DNA from: Collinsella sp. An268
GTDB lineage: Bacteria; Actinomycetota; Coriobacteriia; Coriobacteriales; Coriobacteriaceae
Length of the DNA stretch: 54,704 nt
Reading direction: 5' to 3'
NCBI RefSeq assembly: GCF_002159765.1
Contig: NZ_NFJH01000012.1
Location: 1-54,704 of the forward strand
Both the position numbers and the translations under genes were made by a program. Of the stretch, positions 33,419 to 41,465 are shown piece by piece (the stretch's first letter is position 1; each line of letters opens with the position of its first letter). The notes beneath the pieces are model-generated. The model saw nothing but the letters and a program-made list of their open reading frames with translations. It searched no databases and had not been told where the DNA came from.

Positions 33419-33556
33419 CACCGGGCGCACGCCCACCCGGTGCGCGCCGCCCCATCGACCAGAACCTGTGCCCCGCGCCCGCCGGCGCGGGGCTCACGGG
33501 TGAGATACCCGTCCCGACAAGTACCGCCAGCGACCCCGACCCCTCGAGAGGACCCC

Positions 33557-35380
33557 ATGCAGCCCACCGAACAGCCGATCATCGAGATGCGCGACGTCGC
33601 GTTCTCCTATGGGGAGGACGCCGACCGGGCGCTCGACGGCATCACGCTCACCATCGCCCCCGGCTCGTTCACGGGCATCATCGGCCCCTCGGGCGCCGGC
33701 AAGTCGACGCTCGCCGCCGTGCTCGCCGGTGCCATCCCGCACCACTTCACCGGACAGCTCTTTGGCGCGACGCTCGTCGAGGGGCAGGACACCTGCGAGC
33801 TCACGCTCACCGACATCTCGCGGATCGTGGGCTCGGTCAACCAGGACATCGATGCGCAGATGGTCGCCTCGGTGGTTGAGGACGAGCTGCTCTTCGGCCT
33901 CGAGAACTTCGGCGTGGCGCACGAGCGCATCGACGAGACCATCGCGGCGGCGCTCGATGCCGTGGGCATCGCCGACCTCCGCGACCGCGAGATCGCCACG
34001 CTCTCCGGCGGCCAGAAGCAGAAGGTCGCCATCGCGGCGATACTCGCGCTCGCCCCGCGCGTGCTCGTGCTCGACGAGCCCACGGCCGCCCTCGACCCCG
34101 TGAGCTCGCGCATGGTCTTCGACGTGCTGCGCGACCTCAACCGCGACCGCGGCATCACGGTTATCGTCATCGAGCAGAAGGTGGCGCTCCTCTCGGAGTT
34201 CTGCGACCGGCTCCTCGTCATGAACGAGGGGCGCGTGGCGCTCGAGGGCACGCCGCACGAGGTCTTCGCGCACGCCGCCGAGCTCCGCGCCATCGGCGTC
34301 GACAGCCCGCGCGTGGCGCGCATCTCGAACAGCCTCGCCCGGCGCGGCCTCTATCCGGCGGGGACCCCGTGTCTCAACGTTGCCGAGGCGGCATCGCTCA
34401 TCGCCCGCACCGTGGGTACCGGCGCACCTCAGGCGGGAGAGCCCGGCTCGGTTCCCGCAGCCGCTCCGCGCACCGGCTCCCCCCACGCCCCCGCGCCGCG
34501 CCCGCATGCGGAGGGGGCGGAGCCCGTGGTCCGCTTCTCGGGCGTGACGTTCGCCTACCCGGGCGGCGGCGCCTCGGTCAACAACCTCGACCTCGCCGTC
34601 TACCCCGGCGAGCTCGTGGGCATCGTCGGCCAGAACGGCACCGGCAAGACGACGGCCACCAAGCTCGTCAACGGGCTTCTGCGCCCGAGCTCGGGCAGCG
34701 TGCGCATCGCCGGCGTGGACACACGCGACGTCCCCGTATCCGAGATCGCGCGCCACGTGGCCACGCTCTTCCAGAATCCCGACCACCAGCTCTGCAAGAA
34801 CACCGTGCGCGACGAGGTCGCCTTTGGCCTCGAACTCCAGGGCGTCCCGCGCGCCGAAGCCGTCTGCCGCGCCGAGCGCGTCATCGAGCGCTTTGGCCTG
34901 CCGGCCGACGAGGCGCCGTTCTCGCTCTCGCGCGGGCAGCGCCAGATGGTCGCCCTCGCCTCCGTCGTGGTGACCGAGCCCGCGGTCATCGTGCTCGACG
35001 AGCCCACGAGCGGGCTCGACTACCGCGAGTGCATGACCGTCATGGAGACGGTGCGCGAGATGGCCGAACAGGGATCCGCCGTCATCATGGTCTGCCACGA
35101 CATGGAGGTCGTCTCCGACTTTGCCGAGCGGCTCGTCGTCATGGCGGACGGCTGCATCCTCGCCCGCGGCGCCACCGCCGACGTCTTCGCCGACGCCGCG
35201 CTCATGGCGCGCGCCCGCGTGACGCCGCCGCAGGTGGTGGAGCTCTCCGCCCGGCTCGCGCAGGAGGTCTCCCCCGCCTTCGCCCACGAAACCGAGGTGT
35301 CCGGCATCGTTGACACCACCGTCGCGCTCGCCGGCAGCCCCGCACCCACCGCCGACCCCGAGGAGGCCCTCCGTGCTTAA
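33557..35380 (+). CDS. ECF transporter ATPase, two ABC domains fused
   Basis: A 607-aa energy-coupling protein. The first ABC domain has Walker A GPSGAGKST (about residue 44), signature LSGGQKQ and Walker B VLVLDEPTAALDP. The second, from about residue 325, has GQNGTGKTT, a modified signature LSRGQRQ, and VIVLDEPTSGLDY with CHDMEVVSD. A Pro/Ala-rich linker of about 40 residues joins them. It corresponds to EcfA and EcfA' in one chain. The ATG at 33557 has GAGAGGA upstream. Its end overlaps the EcfT start by 8 bases, indicating translational coupling. Confidence 0.93.
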   Translation: MQPTEQPIIEMRDVAFSYGEDADRALDGITLTIAPGSFTGIIGPSGAGKSTLAAVLAGAIPHHFTGQLFGATLVEGQDTCELTLTDISRIVGSVNQDIDAQMVASVVEDELLFGLENFGVAHERIDETIAAALDAVGIADLRDREIATLSGGQKQKVAIAAILALAPRVLVLDEPTAALDPVSSRMVFDVLRDLNRDRGITVIVIEQKVALLSEFCDRLLVMNEGRVALEGTPHEVFAHAAELRAIGVDSPRVARISNSLARRGLYPAGTPCLNVAEAASLIARTVGTGAPQAGEPGSVPAAAPRTGSPHAPAPRPHAEGAEPVVRFSGVTFAYPGGGASVNNLDLAVYPGELVGIVGQNGTGKTTATKLVNGLLRPSSGSVRIAGVDTRDVPVSEIARHVATLFQNPDHQLCKNTVRDEVAFGLELQGVPRAEAVCRAERVIERFGLPADEAPFSLSRGQRQMVALASVVVTEPAVIVLDEPTSGLDYRECMTVMETVREMAEQGSAVIMVCHDMEVVSDFAERLVVMADGCILARGATADVFADAALMARARVTPPQVVELSARLAQEVSPAFAHETEVSGIVDTTVALAGSPAPTADPEEALRA

Positions 35381-36119
35381 CGTCATCGACTACGTGCCCG
35401 GCGACACAATCCTCCACCGCCTGAACCCCGTCACCAAACTCACCCTCGCCGCCTCGATCATCGCCGCGACGTTTCTTGCCGACGGCTACGCGGCGCTCAT
35501 CGGCCTGCTGCTCCTGACGCTTCTGCTCGGCGCCTACGCGGGAAGCGCAAGCCGGCTCTTCTCGCTCGTGAAGGTGCTCGTGCCCGTCTCCGCCCTCATG
35601 CTCGTGCTGCAGCTCGCCTTCGTGCGCCACGGCGAGGTGCTCTGGCTCTTCATCACCACCGACGGCCTCGTCTCGGGCACCAAGGCGTGCCTGCGCCTCG
35701 TGGGCGTGGCGCTGCCGCTCGTCCTCATGCTCACCGTCACCAAGACGACGGACCTCGCCAACGCCTGCGTGGAGAAGCTGCACGTCCCCTACCCTTTAGC
35801 CTTCACGTTTACGACGGCGCTGCGCTTCGTGCCCGTCTTCACGCAGGAGATGAACGCCATCATGGAGGCGCAGACCGCGCGCGGCGTGGCGTTTGACACC
35901 AAGAACCCCCTGAAGAAGCTCATGCTCATGCTGCCGGTGTGCGTGCCGCTCCTCGTGACCTCGGTGGGCAAGACGGATGCGACGGCGCTCGCCGCAGAGC
36001 AGCGCGGCTTCTACCTGCGCACCCGCGCGAGCAGCTACCGGCGCTACCCCTTCTGCGCGCGCGACGCGGCCGCGGCGCTCGTCTGCGTGGCGCTCATCGC
36101 CGGCGGCATCGCGCTGTAA
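35373..36119 (+). CDS. ecfT: ECF transporter transmembrane subunit EcfT
   Basis: A 248-aa membrane protein beginning VLNVIDYVPGDTILHRLNPVTKL, with the characteristic HRLNPVTKL coupling start, five to six hydrophobic helices and the ARG-type coupling motif in EAQTARGVAFD, followed by a second such motif in AAEQRGFYLRTRA. The GTG at 35373 is chosen because GAGGAGG precedes it and the family N-terminus starts there. With the fused ATPase and the S component it completes the transporter. Confidence 0.93.
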   Translation: MLNVIDYVPGDTILHRLNPVTKLTLAASIIAATFLADGYAALIGLLLLTLLLGAYAGSASRLFSLVKVLVPVSALMLVLQLAFVRHGEVLWLFITTDGLVSGTKACLRLVGVALPLVLMLTVTKTTDLANACVEKLHVPYPLAFTFTTALRFVPVFTQEMNAIMEAQTARGVAFDTKNPLKKLMLMLPVCVPLLVTSVGKTDATALAAEQRGFYLRTRASSYRRYPFCARDAAAALVCVALIAGGIAL

Positions 36120-36192
36120 GGCAGACATCACGCAGAAGAGCGCGCCACTTTTTTGCTACCATGCCGTCGAACCCCCTATGTGAGGAGACGGC

Positions 36193-37176
36193 ATGAGCGA
36201 CGGCGCAACCCTATTCCCCTTTCTTGACGATACGATCGAGGCCCATTTTGACGAGGAGGCCCGTGCGCGCATCCGCGCCGGGCTCGCGGCGGCCGCAAAG
36301 CGCCCGGTAACGCTTCGCGCCAACGCACTGCGCGCAGACCGCGACGAGGTCGCCGCCGCGCTCGACGAGGCGGGCATCGCGTGGGAGGGCGTCTCCTGGT
36401 ACCCGGACGCCTTCGTGCTCGCCGACGTGCGCGAGCGCGCCCTCTGGGAGCTGCCGCTCTACCAAGAGGGCAAGGTCTACCTGCAGAGCCTCTCCTCCAT
36501 GCTGCCCCCGCTCGCGCTGGCGCCGCGCGCCGGGGCGGATGTCCTCGACATGTGCGCCGCACCGGGAGGCAAGACCTCCGAGCTCGCCGCCCTCGAGCCG
36601 CGGGCGCACCTCACCGCCTGCGAGATGAACGCCCCCCGCGCCGAGAAGCTTGCCTACAACCTCCAGAAGCTCGGTGTCACCGGCGTGAACATCATGCGCA
36701 CGGACGCCCGCCGCCTCGATACGTTCTTCTCCTTCGACCAGATCCTGCTCGACGCGCCGTGCACCGGCACGGGCACGGTCCGTGCGGGCGACGAGCGGGC
36801 GGCGCGGCGCATCACGCCGGCACTTCTCGCCAAGGCTACCAAGGCGCAGCGGGCGCTTCTCGACCGCGCGCTCACCGTGCTCAAACCGGGCGGCACCCTC
36901 GTCTACTCCACCTGCTCGATCCTGCCTGAGGAAAACGGCGAGCAGGTCGCCTCCGCGCTCAAGCGCCACCGCGATTGCGCGCTCGTCCCGCTCGCCGGCG
37001 CGCTTCCCGAGGACGCGCCGGCGCGCCCCGCGACCGCCCAGGCCGTGGCAGACGCCATCGACGCGGGCTCCATCCCCGTGCTCCCGGGCGGACCCGAGGG
37101 AACGCTCACCGTCTGCCCCACGCGCGAGTTCGAGGGGTTCTATCTCGCCCTTATCCGCAAAGCGGCGCGCCCGTAG
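36193..37176 (+). CDS. RsmB/NOP-family rRNA m5C methyltransferase
   Basis: A 327-aa SAM-dependent methyltransferase: N-terminal PUA-like/NOL1 leader (TLRANALRADRDEVAAAL), SAM site VLDMCAAPGGKTSELAAL, motif LLDAPCTGTGTVR with one catalytic Cys, and LVYSTCSILPEENGEQV with the other. It is shorter than RsmF of E. coli and lacks a C-terminal PUA domain, as is common in Gram-positive members. The target is probably a cytosine of 16S rRNA, but the position cannot be inferred. A -10-like CTACCAT lies just upstream. It is separated from ecfT by 73 bases and may be independently transcribed. Confidence 0.92.
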   Translation: MSDGATLFPFLDDTIEAHFDEEARARIRAGLAAAAKRPVTLRANALRADRDEVAAALDEAGIAWEGVSWYPDAFVLADVRERALWELPLYQEGKVYLQSLSSMLPPLALAPRAGADVLDMCAAPGGKTSELAALEPRAHLTACEMNAPRAEKLAYNLQKLGVTGVNIMRTDARRLDTFFSFDQILLDAPCTGTGTVRAGDERAARRITPALLAKATKAQRALLDRALTVLKPGGTLVYSTCSILPEENGEQVASALKRHRDCALVPLAGALPEDAPARPATAQAVADAIDAGSIPVLPGGPEGTLTVCPTREFEGFYLALIRKAARP

Positions 37177-37236
37177 CGCCGAACCCCACGACCCGGCGGC
37201 GGTGCGACGGGGCGGGGGCTCCCGGCAGGGACGCGC

Positions 37237-37431
37237 TTAGCGCCGGTGCGCCCCGTCCCGGCGCCCGTGCGGGGCTCCGCCGCGCAGCGCGTCGGCGGCA
37301 TCGCGCGCGGCCCGGCGCTCCTCGCGCCGCGCCTTGACCGTCGAGACGGCCAGATAGAGCCCTGCCGCAACCACGATGGCGACAAGGACGATGATGACGG
37401 GACCTATGATCTCGGCAATGGAATCGAGCAT
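37237..37431 (-). CDS. Small single-pass membrane protein
   Basis: A 64-aa protein starting MLDSIAEIIGPVIIVLVAIVVAAGLYLAVSTVK: one membrane helix followed by a very basic Arg/Ala-rich tail (ARREERRAARDAADALRG). The ATG at 37431 follows AGCAGGTG at good distance. A perfect hairpin with a T-run lies 18 bases upstream of the start (37449-37469), which may act as an attenuator. No family is recognised. It could be a regulator of a membrane enzyme, or the membrane segment may be all it needs. Confidence 0.6.
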   Translation of the reverse strand: MLDSIAEIIGPVIIVLVAIVVAAGLYLAVSTVKARREERRAARDAADALRGGAPHGRRDGAHRR

Positions 37432-37448
37432 CTGAACACCTGCTATCG

Positions 37449-37469
37449 AAAAACCCCGCCCCGCGGGGT
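37449..37469 (-). terminator. Hairpin with T-run in the leader of the small membrane protein
   Basis: ACCCCGC (37453-37459) pairs with GCGGGGT (37463-37469) across CCC. On the minus strand it is followed directly by TTTTTCG. It lies immediately upstream of a minus-strand start codon, where there is no minus-strand gene to terminate, so leader attenuation or insulation against antisense transcription is possible. Confidence 0.5.
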
Positions 37470-37607
37470 ACACTGTGCGTTGATGTCCTCTAGCTTAGCA
37501 AACGGGCGCCATGCGCACCGCGGCGGGAGGGGCATCGTCACAAGAAGAGGAGACGCCGCGCACCGTCACGGCGCAACGGCGCCCCGCATCGCCGAAAGGA
37601 GACCGGC

Positions 37608-38138
37608 ATGTCGTTTCTCGACCTCGCCCGCGCCCGCTACTCCGAGCGCCGCTTCGCACCCGACCCCATCGAACCCGAGAAGCTGTCGCGCATCCTCGAG
37701 GCCGCGCGCGTCGCGCCCACCGCGCGCAACCTCCAGCCCCAGCGCATCCTAGTGGTGCAGAGCCCCGAGGGCCTCGCCAAGATCGACCGCGCGACCTCCT
37801 GCCGCTTCGGCGCGCCCGTGGTGCTCGTGCTCTCCTACGACATGACGGTGGCGTCGCGCCACCCCGACGTCGTCGACTTCGGTGTGGTGGACACCGCCAT
37901 CGCCGCGACGCATATGATGCTCGAGGCCCAGGAGCTCGGCGTCCACAGCTGCTGGGTCGGCCTCATCGACCCGCCGGAGCTGCGCCGGCAGTTTGACATC
38001 CCGCGCACGCAGCGCATCATCTCGGTCATGCCCCTCGGCTACCCGAGTGAGCGGAGCCACCCCGCGCATCTGCATGAGGAGTCCCTTCCGCTCGAGCAGA
38101 TGGTCGCGTGGGAGACCTACGCGGACCACTGCGGCTGA
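37608..38138 (+). CDS. Nitroreductase-family FMN enzyme
   Basis: A 176-aa flavin oxidoreductase. It starts MSFLDLARARYSERRFAPDPI with the RYSxRxF FMN-phosphate-binding motif, continues with ILEAARVAPTARNLQPQRILVV, and has VDTAIAATHMMLEAQELGVHSCWVG and VMPLGYPSE in the second half. The enzyme probably reduces quinones, nitro-compounds or flavins with NAD(P)H. The gene ends before a bidirectional terminator. A GAAAGGAGA-type ribosome binding site precedes the ATG. Confidence 0.92.
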   Translation: MSFLDLARARYSERRFAPDPIEPEKLSRILEAARVAPTARNLQPQRILVVQSPEGLAKIDRATSCRFGAPVVLVLSYDMTVASRHPDVVDFGVVDTAIAATHMMLEAQELGVHSCWVGLIDPPELRRQFDIPRTQRIISVMPLGYPSERSHPAHLHEESLPLEQMVAWETYADHCG

Positions 38139-38167
38139 GCCCCCGCGCGTGACGAGGGAGACACGAA

Positions 38168-38195
38168 AAAGGGCGGACCCGCGGGCCCGCCCTTT
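38168..38195. terminator. Bidirectional terminator between nitroreductase and DegV genes
   Basis: AAAGGGCGG (38168-38176) pairs with CCGCCCTTT (38187-38195), with a further GC-rich inner part. It is flanked by A-rich sequence on the left and T-rich on the right, so it can end both convergent genes. Confidence 0.85.
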
Positions 38196-38215
38196 CTCAT
38201 CCGCTTGCGCGTCCG

Positions 38216-39109
38216 CTAGTCTACGCGCTTATCACCCATAAAGAAGAGGGCTACGGTGCCGGGACCGGTGTGCGCCCCGATGACCGTACCGATGTCGTAA
38301 ATGGCGATCTTGCCGGCAAGCTGCGGGAACCTCTCCTCGATACCCGCGACCACGGCCTCGGCCTCGCCGCGGCAATTCGACTGCGAGAGGCAGCACTTGC
38401 CCGCGTAGGCGAGCCCGCCCTCGGCATGCTCCTCCATCATGCGCACGAGCTCGGCGATGGCGCGCTTGACGGTGCGGATCTTCTGCCGCGGGATGAGCTT
38501 GCCCTGATAGTCCACGTTCAGCACCGGGCAGATCTTAAGGGCGTTGGCGAGCAGCGCGCTCGTGGCGGAGACGCGGCCGCCGCGCTTCAGGCAATCGAGA
38601 TCCGACACGAAGAACCAATGGTTGAGGTTGAGCTTGTGCTCCTCGACCCACGCGCAGGCGTCGTCAAACGACATGCCGCCGTCGCGCAGGTCGGCGAGAT
38701 ACTCCATCAGAAGACCGAAGCCCGCCGACGCGGCAAGGGAGTCCACCACGCACACGCGGCGCTCGGGATAGCGCTCGCGCAGCTGCTCGGCGGCGATGCA
38801 GGCGGAGTTGTACGAACCCGATATGCCCGACGAGAGCGTGAGGTGCAAGACGTCCTTGCCCTCTTGGAGGAAGGGCTCCCAGAACTCCTCGTACTCGCCC
38901 ACGCCCACCTGCGAGGTGGTGGGTTGCGCACCGGCCTTGATCTGGTTGAAGAACGCCTCGGGCGTGATGGACGTGTAGAGATCGTCCGGATGGCTCACGC
39001 CGTCGATCATGTAATGGAAGGGAACCCAGGCGATGTCGCGCTGCTCGAAAAACGCGCGCGGGTAATCCGCCGTGGACTCGCAGGACAACACATAACTGCA
39101 ATCGCTCAT
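38216..39109 (-). CDS. DegV-family fatty-acid-binding protein
   Basis: A 297-aa two-domain protein. It begins CSYVLSCESTADYP, with STAD the fatty-acid-contacting loop, followed by VGVGEYEEFWEPFLQEGKDVLHLTLSSGISGSYNSA and DSLAASAGFGLLMEYL. The second domain contains LKRGGRVSATSALLANALKICPVL and ends IGAHTGPGTVALFFMG. DegV/FakB proteins bind fatty acids for the FakA kinase. The ATG at 39109 has GAGGAGT upstream. No fakA gene is in the window. Confidence 0.92.
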   Translation of the reverse strand: MSDCSYVLSCESTADYPRAFFEQRDIAWVPFHYMIDGVSHPDDLYTSITPEAFFNQIKAGAQPTTSQVGVGEYEEFWEPFLQEGKDVLHLTLSSGISGSYNSACIAAEQLRERYPERRVCVVDSLAASAGFGLLMEYLADLRDGGMSFDDACAWVEEHKLNLNHWFFVSDLDCLKRGGRVSATSALLANALKICPVLNVDYQGKLIPRQKIRTVKRAIAELVRMMEEHAEGGLAYAGKCCLSQSNCRGEAEAVVAGIEERFPQLAGKIAIYDIGTVIGAHTGPGTVALFFMGDKRVD

Positions 39110-39439
39110 GCGCACTCCTCTCCGCGACACCGGCAAGCCCGGTGACGCGCATAGCCTCAAACACAGATATGATACGCGCCCGGATACGGCGCGTTGGGCT
39201 CATCCCCCATGATAGCGGAGGCGGCATGCCCCCACCTCGTATGTTCCCCGTCGACATATACCCCAAGCAACCCAGCGCATGCGCAACTGTGCAGAAACCG
39301 CGCTTTTCGCCGCCGGGCGCCCGCCGGCGCTTACCGAATCCTTACGGTTACCGTATAGTTGCCACCGCTAAGACATGAAACACTTGACGCGCCGGCGCGC
39401 ACCTGATGGCCGGCCGTCGCCGAGGAGAGGGAGCCCACG
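39110..39439. other. Divergent promoter region (DegV/GtrA)
   Basis: 330 bases with no gene. A -10-like TATCAT on the minus strand (39169-39174) would serve the DegV gene, and TATAGT on the plus strand (39354-39359, in ACCGTATAGTTG) the GtrA gene. GC-rich inverted repeats occur near 39310-39330. Nothing else is supported. Confidence 0.5.
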
Positions 39440-39838
39440 GTGCGCGCGACGCTCTACAAGCCCACAACGGTGCAATTCGCCAAGTTCGCTTGCGTGGGCA
39501 TCATCTCGTTTGTCGTCGATTGGGCCCTCCTCATCGTGCTCGTCGAGGGTTTCCGCGCCGACTACCTCCTCTCCACCACCATCTCGTTCATCGCCTCGGT
39601 CGTGCTCAACTACGCGCTCAGCATGCGCTACGTCTTCGATCACCGCGACGACATGAGCCGTAAGCGCGAGTTCACGATCTTCGCCATCCTCTCGGCGGTG
39701 GGCCTGGGGCTCAACGACCTCTTTATGTTCGTGGGCGTCACGATGCTGAACATCGCCTACCAGGCCATGAAGGTCATCGCCACGTTCTGCGTCACCTGGT
39801 ACAACTTCTTTACCCGCAAGAAGTTCCTCGCAGGGTAG
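39440..39838 (+). CDS. GtrA-family membrane protein
   Basis: A 132-aa protein with four hydrophobic helices, starting TTVQFAKFACVGIISFVVDWALLIVLVEGF and containing ASVVLNYALSMRYVFDH, the conserved NYxxxRxFVF signature of GtrA. The GTG start at 39440 follows GAGAGGGAG. GtrA proteins help flip or transfer lipid-linked sugars for envelope glycans. Its product may act with a glycosyltransferase elsewhere; none is adjacent, and the next genes are surface proteins. Confidence 0.88.
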   Translation: MRATLYKPTTVQFAKFACVGIISFVVDWALLIVLVEGFRADYLLSTTISFIASVVLNYALSMRYVFDHRDDMSRKREFTIFAILSAVGLGLNDLFMFVGVTMLNIAYQAMKVIATFCVTWYNFFTRKKFLAG

Positions 39839-40005
39839 CCCTCCGTCGCCGCCCGGCGCCCCGGCGTGGAGCACGACGCATCTGCGGCGCCTCGCGCACT
39901 CCCTGCGATCGACACATAGCACCCCGCCCGCGGGAATCGCGGAATCGCGCAGCGCCCATCGATTGCGCGCCGCTCACGGGTGGCCAGGTCGCGCCCAACA
40001 GGGAT

Positions 40006-40232
40006 ATAAATAACCCCCTCTGGCCAGAAAAGCGCTTCAAATAACGACAGGACACGGGAGCAGAGGCTTCCGGCGCGCGCAAGTTGCCCGCACTCACCTT
40101 GGCGGCAGGGCGTTTCCTGCGGAAACGCTGGTTGTAGCTGGCGCCATGTCCCGTCGCAGCACAGTGAAGGCCCCTGGGAACGAGGGTCAATCATTATTTC
40201 GATGCGCTTTTTGTCCATAGGGGGTTATTTAT
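40006..40232. repeat. MITE-like or structured-RNA element with long terminal inverted repeats
   Basis: The perfect 14-bp ends ATAAATAACCCCCT (40006-40019) and AGGGGGTTATTTAT (40219-40232) are extended inward by a further imperfect match (TGGCCAGAAAAGCGCTTC against GATGCGCTTTTTGTCCA), giving arms of about 32-35 bases. It is AT-rich at the tips, GC-rich inside, and has no coding potential. It is bounded by TA-rich sequence, as for elements with a TA target. The internal hairpin suggests folded RNA or DNA. Confidence 0.65.
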
Positions 40233-40311
40233 TTCGGTGAAACGGCGCCTTCGTGCGGGATGCGCGCGGTTCTCCTCCCGCGGGCGGCGCTCTCGAACTC
40301 TCCGGTGCGGC

Positions 40312-40350
40312 AAAACGGGGCGCGGGCGCACCCCTTGCGCCCGCGCCCCG
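40312..40350 (-). terminator. Strong intrinsic terminator of the surface-protein operon
   Basis: A perfect 15-bp stem (40316-40330 with 40336-40350, CGGGGCGCGGGCGCA/TGCGCCCGCGCCCCG) with a 5-base loop is followed on the minus strand by TTTT. It lies 35 bases after the stop at 40385. Confidence 0.85.
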
Positions 40351-40384
40351 CAAACCGACGCGTAACGGAAACCCTTCCCGTCGC

Positions 40385-41464
40385 TTACTCCTCCACGTTC
40401 ACGTACGTCCACACGATGCTATCGCCCGCGCTGAGCGTATAGGCGGAGCACGCCACGCTGGGCTCGACGCCGTTGACGCTGAAGATCCACCCGCTCATGG
40501 GGCCGTGCTGGCGCTCCGCGAGGCCGCCGATCGCCGACACGTACATGCCGTAGGCCGACTCCGAGGCGGAGATGCCGATGCCCGTTTTGGCAAGCGCGTC
40601 GTAGACCGTTGAGCCCGCCGCGAGCGATACCGTGGCAGACGAGGCGCCCGCCCCGGCAGCCGAGCCGTCGACGGTGATGGACACCGTGATGAGGTCTGCC
40701 GTGGCACCGGACGCGGTACCGGTCGGGCCGCCCTGCGCCGCGCCGGCAGCGCCGCCCCCCGTCGAGCCGGAGGCGCCGCCTTGCGCGGCATCGGCCCCAT
40801 CGGTTGCGGTCTGCGCAAGCTCGATGGGCACCTCGCTGCCGTCGGGCAGCGAGGGCGCCGCGCCCGCCTCCTGCTCGAAGACCGGGTCGTCGAGAGAGGC
40901 GTACGCGTCGCCCGCGATGCGGTAGCCGGTGGCCGCAGCGAGGATATCCGCGGCGGAGGCGTCTGCCGCATCGGACACAACGACGGCGGGATCGAGGGTC
41001 AGGGCAAAAAGCGCCGTCTGACGCGCATCCTCGGCGATCCAGGTCACCCGGCTGATGGCGGGATCCGCCTGCGCGGCCCACTGCGCGAGGCCCGCCGCGC
41101 GCCGCGCGGCGCGGTCGATGACCGCGGAGGCATCGGTCGCCTCGGGGTACTCCACCCAGATGCCGTCACCGTCCACCACGCAGGTGATGCCGGTGGCGTC
41201 CGGGGAGATGGCAAGATCACCGGGGAGTTCCGCGAGCGCCCCCTGCACGTCTTCGACGGTGACCGTCGCCGTGAGCGCGGCATCATCTTCCGCTGGCTCC
41301 TCGGCCACCGTCTGGAAGAGGTCGGAGCCGAGAAGCCCCGCGAGGCCGTCTCCGGCGCCCAGGGCAATCGCCCCGCCGACACCGACGACGATGAGCAGGA
41401 CCGCGAGCGCGGCGAGCGCGGGACGGATCCAGTGGGGCGCGCGCCCCTGATCGGTGGCAGTCAT
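40385..41464 (-). CDS. Membrane-anchored protein with C-terminal DUF4430 domain
   Basis: A 359-aa protein. A signal-anchor helix (ALAALAVLLIVVGVGGAIALGAG, about residues 16-38) is followed by an acidic, Ala-rich external region. After a Gly/Ala/Gln/Thr-rich linker (about residues 235-265) comes a DUF4430 domain: ITVSITVDGS, STVYDALAKTGIGISASES, then GLAERQHGPMSGWIFSVNGVEPS and YTLSAGDSIVWTYV. DUF4430 is a small beta-grasp-like fold also found at the C-terminus of cobalamin carriers such as transcobalamin. The gene starts one base after the stop of the giant surface-protein gene, so the two are co-expressed. Ligand unknown. Confidence 0.8.
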   Translation of the reverse strand: MTATDQGRAPHWIRPALAALAVLLIVVGVGGAIALGAGDGLAGLLGSDLFQTVAEEPAEDDAALTATVTVEDVQGALAELPGDLAISPDATGITCVVDGDGIWVEYPEATDASAVIDRAARRAAGLAQWAAQADPAISRVTWIAEDARQTALFALTLDPAVVVSDAADASAADILAAATGYRIAGDAYASLDDPVFEQEAGAAPSLPDGSEVPIELAQTATDGADAAQGGASGSTGGGAAGAAQGGPTGTASGATADLITVSITVDGSAAGAGASSATVSLAAGSTVYDALAKTGIGISASESAYGMYVSAIGGLAERQHGPMSGWIFSVNGVEPSVACSAYTLSAGDSIVWTYVNVEE

Positions 41465-41465
41465 G

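Larger units (their letters stand above)
39839..40384. other. Long intergenic region with a repeat-flanked element and a terminator
   Basis: About 545 bases without a supported gene. It holds the 227-bp inverted-repeat-bounded element at 40006-40232 and, at 40312-40350, the terminator of the minus-strand surface genes. Inside the element a perfect hairpin GCGTTTCC-TGC-GGAAACGC lies at about 40107-40125. Neither strand has a good start codon with ribosome binding site. Confidence 0.55.

Noticed and set aside
33494-35386. A 630-codon open frame on the minus strand
   Set aside because: It is antisense to the fused ECF ATPase. The composition is His/Asp/Gly-rich and has no family signature.
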